Of a stretch of DNA of 64,000 nt, positions 35,207 through 45,259 are shown piece after piece. The stretch's first letter is position 1. Every line of letters begins with the position of its first letter. The notes below the pieces were generated by a model. That model did no database searches and was not told the origin of the DNA. It saw only the letters and a program-made list of their open reading frames with translations. The stretch spans positions 61,346,506 through 61,410,505 of the forward strand of contig NC_080080.1 of assembly GCF_949987535.1 (NCBI RefSeq), in the 5' to 3' direction. Source of the stretch: Balaenoptera acutorostrata (Eukaryota > Chordata > Mammalia > Artiodactyla > Balaenopteridae). The translations under genes were made by a program, and so were the position numbers.

Positions 35207-38200
35207 TTTTTTTTTTAACATCTTTATTGGAGTATAATTGCTTTACAATGGTGTGTTAGTTTCTGCTTTATAACAAAGTGAATCAGTTATACATATACAT
35301 ATGTTCCCATATCTCTTCCCTCTTGCATCTCCCTCCCCCCCACCCTCCTTATCCCACCCCTCTAGGTGGTCACAAAGCACGGAGCTGATCTCCCTGTGCT
35401 ATGCGGCTGCTTCCCACTAGCTCTCTGTTTAACATTTGGTAGTGTATATATGTCCATGCCACTCTCTCACTTTGTCACAGCTTACCCTTCCCCCTCCCCA
35501 TATCCTCAAGTCCATTCTCTAGTAGGTCTGCATCTTTATTCCTGTCTTACCCCTAGGTTCTTCAAGACCTTTTTTTTCTTAGATTCCATATATATGTGTT
35601 AGCATACAGTATTTGTTTTTCTCTTTCTGACTTACTTCACTCTGTATGACATACTCTAGGTCCATCCACCTCACTACAAATAACTCAATTTCGTTTATTT
35701 TTATGGCTGAGTAATATTCCACTGTATATATGTGCCACATCTTCTTTATCCATTCATCTGTCGATGGACACTTAGGTTGCTTCCATGGCCTGGCTATTGT
35801 AAATAGAGCTGCACTGAACATTGTGGCACATGACTCTTTTTGAATTATGGTTTTCTCAGGGTATATGCCCAGTAGTGGGATTACTGGGGTCATATGGTAG
35901 TTCTATTTTTAGTTTTTTAAGGAACCCCCATACTGTTATCCATAGTGGCTGTATCAATTTACATTCCCACCAAGTGTGTATGAGGGTTCCCTTTTCTCCA
36001 CAGCCTCTCCAGCATTTATTGTTTGTACATTTTTTGATGATAGCCATTCTGATCGGTGTGAGATGATATCGCATTATAGTTTTGATTTGAATTTCTCTAA
36101 TGATTAATGATTGAGCATTCTTTCATGTGTTTTTGTCAATCTGTATATCTCCTTTGGAGAAATGTCTATTTAGGCCTTCTGCCCATTTTTGGATTGGATT
36201 GTTTCTTTCTTTGACATTGAGCTGCCTGAGCTGCTTATAAATTTTGGAGATTAATCCTTTGCCAGGTGATTCATTTGCAAATACTTTCTCCCATTCTGAG
36301 GGTTGTCTTTTCGTCTTGTTTATGATTTCCTTTGCTGTGGAAAAGCTTTTAAGTTTCATTAGGTCCCATTTGTTTATTTTTGTTTTTATTTCCATTTCTC
36401 TAGGAGCTGGGTCAAAAAGGATCTTGCTGTGATTTATGTCATAGAGTGTTCTGCTTATGTTTTCCTCTAAGAGTTTGATAGTGTCTGGCCTTACATTTAG
36501 GTCTTTGATTCATTTTGAGTTTATTTTTGTGTATGGTGTTAGGGAGTGTTCTAATTTCATTTTTTACATGTAGTTGTCCAGTTTCCCCAGCACCACTTAT
36601 TGAAGAGGCTGTCTTTTCTGCATTGTGTACTCTTGCCTACTTTATCAAAGATAAGGTGACCATATGTGCATGGGTTTATCTCTGGGCTTTCTATCCTGTT
36701 CCATTGATCTATATTTCTGTTTTTGTGCCAGTACCACAGTGTCTTGATTATTGTAGCTTTGTAGTATCGTGTGAAGTCCGGGAGCCTGATTCCTCCAGCT
36801 CCGTTTTTCTTTTTCAAGATTGCTTTGGCTATTCGGGAACTTTTGTGTTTCCATACAAATTGTGAAATTTTTTGTTCTAGTTCTGTGAAAAATGCCATTG
36901 GTAGTTTGATAGGGATTGCATTGAATCTGTAGATTGCTTTGGGTAGTAAGGTCATCTTCACAATGTTGATTCTTCCAATCCAAGAACATGGTATATCTCT
37001 ACATTTATTTGTATTATCTTTAATTTCTTTCATCAGTGTCTTACAATTTTCTGCATACAGGTCTTTTGTCTCCTTAGGTAGGTTTATTCCTAGGTATTTT
37101 ATTCTTTTTTGTTGCAATGGTAAATGGGAGTGTTTTCTTAATTTCACTTTCAGATTTTTCATCATTAGTGTATAGGAATGCAAGAGATTTCTGTGCATTC
37201 ATTTTGTATCCTGCTACTTTACCAAATTCATTGATTAGCTCTAGTAGTTTTCTGGTAGCATCTTTAGGATTCTCTTTGTATAGTATCATGTCATCTGCAA
37301 ACAGTGACAGCTTTACTTCTTCTTTTCCGATTTGGATTCCTTTTATTTCTTTTTATTCTCTGATTGCTGTGGCTAACACTTCCAAAACTATGTTGAATAA
37401 TTGTGGTGAGAGTAGGCAACCTTGTCTTGTTCCTGATCTTAGTGGAAATGGTTTCAGGTTTTCACCATTGAGGACGATGTTGGCTGTGGGTTTGTCATAT
37501 ATGGTCTTCATTATGTTGAGAAAAGTTCCCTCTATGCCTACTTTCTGGAGGGTTTTTTTCATAAACGGGTGTTGAATTTTGTCAAAAGCTTTCTCTGCAT
37601 CTATTGAGATGATCATATCGTTTTTCTCCTTCAATTTGTTAATATGTTGTATCACATTGATTGATTTGCATATGTAGAAGAATCCTTGCATTCCTGTGAT
37701 AAACCCCACTTGATCATGGTGTATGATCCTTTTAATGTGCTCTTGGATTCTCTTTGCTACTATTATGTTGAGGATTTTTGCATCTATGTTTATCAGTGGT
37801 ATTGGTCTGTAGTTTTCCTTTTTTGTGACATCTTTGTCTGGTTTTGGTATCAGGGTGATGGTTGCCTCATAGAATGAGTTGGGGAGTATTCCTCCCTCTG
37901 TTATATTTTGGAAGAGTTTGAGAAGGATAGGTGTTAGCTCTTCTCTAAATGGTTGATAGAATTCGCATGTGAAGCCATCTGGTCCTGGCCTTTTGTTTGT
38001 TGGAATGTTTTTAATCATAGTTTCAATTTCAGTGCTTGTGATTGGTCTGTTCATATATTCTTCCTGGTTCAGTCTCGGAAGGTTGTGCATTTCTAAGAAT
38101 TTGTCCATTTCTTCCAGGTTGTCCATTTTATTGGCATATAGTTGCTTGTAGTAGTCTCTTATGATCATTTGTATTTCTGCAGTGTCAGTCATACTTGTAT

Positions 38201-38220
38201 TCTTAAACTTATATAGCTTA
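35207..38220 (-). mobile_element. L1, 5'-truncated, antisense, carrying most of ORF2 and the 3'UTR
   Basis: This 3-kb copy has the A tail at 35207-35217 (seen as T), the 3'UTR to about 35580, and ORF2 from there to about 38220. ORF1 and the endonuclease domain are missing, as in most genomic L1s. In minus-strand order it shows the RT domain (37.1-38.1 kb), the connection region, the Cys/His cluster [18 protein letters not shown] near 35.95-36.03 kb and the C-terminal IKKMWHIYTVEYYSAIK stretch near 35.7-35.75 kb. Right and left flanks show no clear target duplication. Confidence 0.93.
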
Positions 38221-38246
38221 TTTAATGGTCGAAAATGTGAATGCAA
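37074..38246 (-). pseudogene. L1 ORF2 reverse transcriptase domain, broken
   Basis: Reading from 38246 down, a 297-codon open frame contains the RT signature stretches [44 protein letters not shown] (motif A, with catalytic Asp) and [20 protein letters not shown] (motif B). It ends at a single in-frame TAA at 37353. The same frame then continues through [13 protein letters not shown], whose FADD box (motif C, the catalytic Asp pair) is at 37290-37301, to a second stop at 37074. Downstream parts lie in other frames (36557-37198, 36123-36395, 35856-36074, 35579-35893). The enzyme would be non-functional because the stop falls between motifs B and C and frameshifts follow. Family assignment is secure. 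Confidence 0.92.
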
Positions 38247-38279
38247 GGTTTAATTTCACAGGAAGTTAAATAACAGGTG

Positions 38280-38460
38280 TGGATATACCAGCAAATTCTT
38301 TAATGTCTACAGTCCTCAGTTTCCTTATCTGAAATTGATAGCACTAATATTAATTTTAATCAGTTGATGTTAGTACTAAATGAAACAATGAAAGTCAAAC
38401 AATCAGTACAGAGCCTAGCACATACTCAATGAAATAAATGTCAAGTATTCTCTGTAATTA
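38280..38460 (+). repeat. MIR SINE fragment
   Basis: CAGTCCTCAGTTTCCTTATCTG, then AGTACAGAGCCTAGCACATACTC and AATGAAATAAATGTCAAG, is MIR in plus orientation. Confidence 0.75.
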
Positions 38461-38780
38461 TCATGCTGTTTTCAATTCTCTCTCGACGTTTTGAATAATT
38501 TTACCTTAGTTCAGGCTTAGATTAAATATAGCTTCACCTAATAATTGTGGGTACTTGATTATCCAAGAGTTGTTGTATTTCTTCTTTCCACACTTAGATT
38601 TGCTGTTGGACACCACAAGAATTTCTCCTCATTACATTTCACCTTTTCAAGTTTACATGGCAGTAACAGTGGACATTTTGCTCACTCATTCTTGTAGATT
38701 CCATCCTCGATTTTGTAGAAGAAAGTCATTTCTGTTGCTCTGAATGAGGTTCTTCAGTTACATATAAATTTGACTTTCAC
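38461..38780. other. No recognisable gene
   Basis: Short AT-rich stretch; nothing recognised. Confidence 0.5.
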
Positions 38781-38789
38781 TTACATTTG

Positions 38790-39532
38790 AAATGTTGTTG
38801 GTGGGAATGTAACTTGATACAGCCATTATGGAGAAAAGTATGGAGGTTCTTTAAAAAACTAAAAATAGAACTACCATATGATCCAGCAATCCCACTACTG
38901 GGCATATACCCAGAGAAAACCATAACTCAAAAAACACATGCACCCCAGTGTTCATTGCAGTACTATTTACAGTAGCCAAGACATGGAAGCAACTTAAATG
39001 TCCATCAACAGAGGAATGGATAAAGAAGATGTGGTACATATATACAGTGGAATATTACTCTGCCATAAAGAGGAACAAAATTGGGTCATTGGTAGAGACG
39101 TGGATGGACCTAGAGACTGTCATACAGAGTGAAGTGAGTCAGAAAGAGAAAAAAATATATTGTATATTAACGCATATATGTGGAATCTGAAAAAAAATTG
39201 GTATAGATGATCTTATTTACAAAGCAGAAATGGAGACACAGGCATAGAGAACAAACATATGGATACCAAGGGGGAATGGCGGGGTGGGATGAACTGGGAG
39301 ATTGGGATTGACATATATACACTACTGATACTACGTATAAAATAGATAACTAATGAGAACCTACTGTATAGCTCAGGGAACTCTACTCAATGCTTTTTGG
39401 TGACCTAAATGGGAATGAAATCTAAAAAAGAGGAGATATATGTATATGTATAGCTGATTCACTTTGCTGTACAGTAGACACTAACACAATATTGCAATGT
39501 TACTATACTCCAATAAAAATTTTTAAAAATAT
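38790..39532 (+). mobile_element. L1 3' end with ORF2 C-terminus
   Basis: The plus strand encodes the ORF2 C-terminal stretch in two frames: [24 protein letters not shown] (38787-38975), then IKKMWYIYTVEYYSAIKRNK to ILTHICGI (38948-39190). The 3'UTR follows (GTATAGCTGATTCACTTTGC) and ends CCAATAAAAATTTTTAAAAA at about 39530. It is in the opposite orientation to the 35-38 kb copy. Confidence 0.93.
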
Positions 39533-39539
39533 ATTTTGA

Positions 39540-40540
39540 GAGTTACAGGGTTATGAGGCTTCCCACTTGGCTTGGGAGGGAATCAGATAGTTTTCAATTA
39601 AGAGAGTTATCAAATGAAATTGAGAAAGTTTCTACAGTCATAAAAAAGGATATATCAGTCTCGAGAGAGAGGGGAAAAAAAGCAAACACAGAACAAACAA
39701 ACAAAAACACATTTCTTCCTGTCAGCAATAGGTATATTAGCAACTTAAAGTATGGCTTCGATTAGATGGGTAGGTTAGGCACGATGACTCTGATAGGAAA
39801 AGCCAAACCCTTTCTAAGGTCTATATTTATCATTGTTTTGTTGACAATTTTTATTTAAAATATTAAATTAATTGGTTTCTGAGTGGATTCTTCTGAGCTC
39901 TCTTGAGATGTCTAGTTAGCCTTGGCTTATCTGTTGCCTTAATTCAAATCAAGAATAATCCAGATACAGAGCAGTCACCACTAGTTTGAATCTATCTTTG
40001 GTTAAGTGTTTTATGAACGGACTATGAGGAAGATGGCTCAGGCCTCAAGGAAAGTAGAGAGATTCAGTGCCAACAATGATAAAGAATAGAATAATTTTAA
40101 CATGAAAATTAAATTAACTTTACCAGGATCAGAAAAAGCATGGGAATGAGGGGATCCTTGATACTAGAGCCCAGAAGCTCTAACACTTTGGATTCATCTC
40201 TGTAAAGCCATGAGATCAACAGTAAAGAGAAGAGCCAAAAGAAGAAAAACCTGAGACAGATTTTAGAATTGCATCAAAATTAAAAGAAGAGAAAAAAAAT
40301 ACAAGATGTCTCTAAATAAATGTGAAAATATGATTTGGGTATGTACTGTAATACTTAGTCATTGTCATAAAGTTTTCATGGCTTTTATTATAAATAAGCA
40401 TTAAAATATTCCCTTTTCTAGTCTTCAGAAGGAAGGTAAATCATAAAACCCAAAGGACTGGATTCCTGGGGAAAAAAATATTCCCAGAACTGGAGGAAGC
40501 TATGCCATTCAAGTACTTTTGCATCCCTAATAACAAAATC
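39540..40540. other. No recognisable gene
   Basis: AT-rich sequence. The 70-codon frame at 39553-39765 has no recognisable domain. Confidence 0.5.
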
Positions 40541-40554
40541 TTTTTTTAATATAA

Positions 40555-40745
40555 GAAAATTATACAACAAGGACTTACTGTATAGCACAGGGAACTGTAC
40601 TCAATACTGTGTAATAACCTATAATGGAAAATAATCTAAAAAAGTATATATATGTATATAATGTGTATATATATGTATAACTGAATCACTTTGCTGTACA
40701 CCTGAAACTAACATAACACAACTATATTCCAATAAAAGTTTTTAA
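40555..40745 (+). mobile_element. L1 3' end, strongly 5'-truncated
   Basis: CAACAAGGACTTACTGTATAG, then GGGAACTGTACTCAATACTG, AACTGAATCACTTTGCTGTAC and CCAATAAAAGTTTTTAAAAAAA, is an L1 3'UTR with tail. A possible imperfect target duplication, AGAAAATTA-CAA, lies near 40546 and again near 40768. Confidence 0.85.
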
Positions 40746-40839
40746 AAAAAGAAAGACCAAAAAAAGAGAAAATTACAAAATCTATGAAAGATACAACTTA
40801 TACTGTATAATTTTGTCAAACATTTTTTTTTCTTTTTTG

Positions 40840-40975
40840 TTAATTGACTCCCCACTAGAATATAACCTCTTTGAGGGCAGGAATTTAGTTGTTTTGTTCA
40901 CTGTTTATACTTAGGATCAGTGTTAGGTGCAAAGCAGGACCTAAGGGAAGCAGTTGGTGAATGAACTAACTTGGT
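40840..40975 (+). repeat. L2 LINE 3' tail
   Basis: CCCCACTAGAATATAACCTC, TTTGAGGGCAGGAATTTAGTTG and TTTTGTTCACTGTTTATAC, ending GTTGGTGAATGAAC, is typical L2. Confidence 0.75.
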
Positions 40976-40989
40976 ACTTTCAAATTCAC

Positions 40990-41480
40990 TTTAAACCAGT
41001 AATCCTTGCCCCTTACAGTCTCAGTATCTTGTGAGTCTAATTTTCCTTATGCACACATTAGTATACGCTGTCTTCACATTTTCCACTCAATGGTCAATGA
41101 TTTTACTCCTTCCTGACAGTCCTGTTCACAGTCCTCTAAACCCCTGCTATACTGATTCTGTCAGATGATTTTATTTCAAAAACTATTCTAATTTTCCTGA
41201 CATGTTCTTGAATTTTCCTGACATTTGTACCCATCCTCCACCCGTATCTTTTCTCAGATGTAAAGGACACCCCTGTAAGTGTCTATCTTTACACTTCATA
41301 AACGTCTGCTATATCTTCTGATTCCTTGCCTTATCAATGACCCACTTTCAATCTTACATCCTCCTTGCCCACTTTCTCCTTATCTTTTGTCTATTGTCAA
41401 ATTCAAGTCTATATTGCATGAGGACTTAGTCCTTCCTCACTCCTTTTAATCATTTACTTTACTTTCTCTCTTCCTTTCTT
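40990..41480 (+). repeat. Possible L2-related, pyrimidine-rich sequence
   Basis: The stretch is CT-rich with phrases reminiscent of L2 3' regions, but diverged. I see no gene. Confidence 0.3.
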
Positions 41481-41490
41481 TCTCCCCACC

Positions 41491-41856
41491 TGTCTTAGTG
41501 TGTTCAGGCTACTATAACAAAACACGAAACACTTGGTGGTTTATAAAGGGCAGAAATTTATTTCTCAGAGTTCTAGAAGCTAGGAAATCAAAGATGAAGG
41601 CACTGGCAGATTTCATGTCTAGTGAAAGCCTGCTTCTTGCTTCATACACAACTGACTTTTTACTGTGTCCTCACAGGATAAAAGGGGCAAGGGGGCTTTC
41701 TCAGGCCTCTTTTATAAGGGCACAAATTCTATTTATGCAGGCTCTACCCCCATGACATAATCAACCAAATCCCCCATTTATTAATACCATCACTTCGGGG
41801 GATAGTATTTCAACATATGAATTCGGGGGAACACATATATACAGACCATAGTATCA
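41491..41856 (-). mobile_element. MLT1-like MaLR solo LTR, antisense
   Basis: On the minus strand it begins TGATACTATGGTCTG and ends CACTAAGACA, with the usual internal order: AATTCATATGTTGAAATAC, GGTATTAATAAATGG, GGTAGAGCCTGCATAAATAG, TTATAAAAGAGGC, TGTGAGGACACAGTAAA and CTGAGAAATAAATTTCTG (AATAAA poly(A) signal). TG...CA ends and the 366-bp length fit a mammalian-apparent LTR. The 85-codon plus-strand frame across it is not a gene. Confidence 0.85.
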
Positions 41857-42480
41857 CCAAATATTTAAAGCAATAATGTGGGTTCCTCTTGCTTACTACA
41901 CACTTACTTATTAATTTTTTTGCAAACTAGCGTCTCCCTCAACCCCCATCTACGCCAATAAAGCTTCCATTTTCCAAACCCGTTTCTCTCAGACTTGAAT
42001 AGTTTGTCTGACCATACATAACCCAGGGGTTAAAGATTGGTACAACACTTTGATAAAAATCAAGTTTTCCTTTGATATTTTCAATATATGTAGAAGTCAG
42101 GCCAGCTATTCGGCATGTTTCATTAGGTGATGGAAGATACATCGCACCAGGCACATAGCTAAGTCCATCCACTACTAATTTAACCAAAATTACTTAAAAG
42201 GTAGCAGTGCCTACAGTAGTCCAGGATGACAGTAATGAACGCAGAGCTATCCAATGGGGTAAGTGGGCCTTTACTATTACAACAATAGGTAAAATAAGGT
42301 GAGATGCTCACTATAGTAGCATAGGCATTGGGTGCCATGGAGGTATGGAATATGTAACATAATTCAGTCTGGAACGAGTGAGGAGTCAGCCACAGGCAGG
42401 AGGTGGCCTAACACACCAGTGTTTAAGGATGAGTAGGAATTAGCCAGGTGAAATGTTAAGAGAAGTGGGTGAGAGATTCA
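41857..42480. other. No recognised repeat; one unexplained 82-codon minus-strand frame
   Basis: A minus-strand frame at 41939-42187 is 82 codons long, starts with ATG and has mixed, protein-like composition (PSPNETCRIAGL, FNPWVMYGQTNYSS). I cannot link it to any family, and there is no splice or promoter context I can defend. It may be chance or a retroelement remnant. Confidence 0.35.
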
Positions 42481-42499
42481 GACCATTGCTTCTCAGACA

Positions 42500-42990
42500 T
42501 TAGTGTGATCATATGCCTTGACAATTCACAACTCTTCATAAACTCCCCATTACTTCTAAGCATATTGTAAATTCCCAAAACTGGCATGGGGAGTACCCAC
42601 AATGTGCTTTCCACCTGCCTTTCTGCACATCCAAATGTTCTCTACAGAATAAATCATTTGCCATTTTCTAGACCAAAAATATACTTTCTCATTGTGTTTT
42701 TGCTTCTCAGTCATTTTGCCCATGTAAAGCACCCCGTCAAATACTTACACACTTTGAAAAGATAGTTACCAATTAGTGCCTCTTTAATTACCCCTTCTGA
42801 GGTAATTATTTCAATACTATGATATTTTTTTCCTTTCAATTTAATAGACAAATCACACATTACCTAGTTTTGTGAATGTCTGTTTTCATGAATTTTCCCC
42901 CAATTAGCTTATGAGCACTTCATGGTAAAGAACCCTACCTTAGCTATATTTTGTGTCCCTCACAACCTAAAGAAACAATGCCTTTAAAAC
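42500..42990 (+). repeat. L2 LINE, 3' region
   Basis: TCATAAACTCCCCATTACTTC, CTTTCCACCTGCCTTTCTGC and a later GCTTATGAGCACTTCATGG segment follow the L2 order in plus orientation, diverged. Confidence 0.55.
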
Positions 42991-42999
42991 ATTAGCTTT

Positions 43000-45000
43000 T
43001 CAATAAATTGTGGACCAACATATAGCTTGATCGATAAATTTTCCTAAGAAATACAGTTCTGGTCATTTTGTTTTAGTTAAGAAAGTAGTTCAAATTTTTT
43101 TCCCTAGACCTCCGTGATTTTATGAAATTCTTGGTTCGCTACTTCATTATTAATCTAACACAGCATTACCCTGAAAACAAACTGGAAATGTTAGATTCAC
43201 TACAAAAGCCAAGGACTTGCAATGAATCTCAGTATAATTACCTCATATAATTTTTGCAACAGGATACAGAATGTGCCATGGTGGAAAATATTGCTTATCA
43301 CCCTGGAAAGGCAAAGTTCCATATTACTCAAGATAAAAACTGCTTTTTCTTAAAGAGGCCCCAAATATTTAAAGGGCAGAAGCAAAGCACAAAATGTTTA
43401 CTCAGTTTGCATTTTACTAGGTACATTAAGGAATAGATCCTTATGGTCATAGCTAAGAAAAATTATGTTAAAAGTTTTGGAGAGGGAGGTAATATATTTT
43501 CAATCCTAGCCATTGATTTTAGACAATATCTAATCTATAAAATGTAGAGAAGAAGCCTGTATTTGTACTCAGTTTTGCCGTAGACCTCTGCCCCTTTAGT
43601 AAAACCTAGAACTTCCAATAATACGAATGGATTTTGATACTGTACTTTAGTTTTAGATTTTATAGGGGCATCAAATTACCTCTCTTTGATTTGGCTTTCC
43701 CCTAAATGCTGAGTCTATGCCTAAGTGTCCACCAGAGGCCAGGCAGTGGGTTTCTCTTAAAATGTGACATGTCTAAAAGATGATAGCTGAGTTAATAACA
43801 ATTTCAAGTTAGACATGTCATAATAAGCATGTGTTTCCATTCATAAAGTATGTCTTGAACACACACAAACTATCTTTTGTCATCTGGTTCTGCCCCATTT
43901 CGAAATTATTCTCTGCTGTTAATTAGAAGTGACTACACTTTGATTAATCTCAAACATGTGTCACATATAAACGATGTGGAGAGCTGAATTCAATATTTTT
44001 CCACTTGGAGTATGCATAGTATTCATAGAAAGGAGACAAATATATTTTTTCAACCTATTGGCAATCTGATATTATCACACTAACAGGATATTATCAATGC
44101 AACATATTCTAGTTTATTTGAAGTATTAAATTCACAGAACCTAATTATAAGCATATTTTAGATTGCAAATGTAAAACTGAAGAGGACTTCTCTCTCATGT
44201 TGTTATACTTCGAAAACTGTCATTCCTGGAATCTGTTTTTTCACCTTGAGAAATCACCTGATCTTGGTCCCTGTTTGGTTTTTTATTTAACTCTTTTGAC
44301 AACAGCTTCCCAATACCCGCAAACTCACAGTAGACAAATACACATGGATTTTGCTTAGAGAAAGCAAAGGTTCAATTAACAAGGGAAAAATGTCTCTTTG
44401 GCTTAATTTGAATTATCATTATTATTATAGGATATATACTAAAACACTCATTTTTCAAAGTGCTAATTAAATTTCCATAAATGCACTAAGCCTTTAACCA
44501 GATTATAAAAGAAAAATTATATGATAAAGTAGTTGTGATTTAAGAAACAATGATTCCAGTTAGGTTTTTCTGTTCAACTTTCTAACCAAAAATGGTTTTC
44601 TTTCTTATTACACAGCCTGCAGTAATAAGTGAAATATAATCCTAATTAATTTTTCCTACAGCTGTATATAAATCAATAGTTGCAACATCCCAAAGGAAAC
44701 ACACACTGCAGTCCTCCGGTTTTCTAATGAATGCAAATAGAATGACCTTTTTCTGACAACTACGAATATTGTTCCACAATTTTACCATTAAAATTGCTGC
44801 TATCAGCAATTCATACAGCAAACATGGAGACTACAATAGTCGTAAATAACTATTCATTATGGTAAGAAAGGAATGGAAAACACTAAGCCTAAGTTATGCA
44901 ACTTTTAAGCCTCAGCCTGATTTTTATATTTCATTTTTTGTTTGTTTGTTTTCCACATATGATCATAGCATTTATTTATACTTCTGACTCATTGTAGAAT
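43000..45000. other. No recognisable gene; one perfect inverted repeat
   Basis: AT-rich, mostly unique-looking sequence. TGACATGTCTAA (43765-43776) and its exact reverse complement TTAGACATGTCA (43809-43820) face each other across 32 bp. Otherwise nothing recognised. Confidence 0.5.
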
Positions 45001-45004
45001 TTTT

Positions 45005-45255
45005 TAGTTTTTAAATTTTTTTTAAATTTAATTTTTATTTTATATCGGAATATAGTTGATTTACAATGCTGTATTAGTTTCAGGTGTACAACAAAGTGAT
45101 TCAGTGACACATATATATATGTCCTTTCTTTTTCAGATTCCTTTCCCATATAGGTTATGACAGAATATTGAGTAGAGTTCCCTGTGTTATACAGTAGGTC
45201 CTTGTTGATTATCTATTTTATATACAGTAATGTGTATATGTTAATCATTTTGATA
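45005..45255 (-). mobile_element. L1 3' end, antisense
   Basis: After a T/A-rich start, the plus strand reads GGAATATAGTTGATTTACAATG, GTATTAGTTTCAGGTGTACAAC, TTGAGTAGAGTTCCCTGTG and ATACAGTAGGTCCTTGTTG. This is the reverse complement of an L1 3'UTR, more diverged than the 35-39 kb copies. Confidence 0.85.
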
Positions 45256-45259
45256 TGGA

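Noticed and set aside
37117..37575. 152-codon plus-strand frame and its neighbours at 36515-36865
   Set aside because: They are opposite the L1 ORF2 reverse transcriptase on the minus strand, which is the real coding direction.
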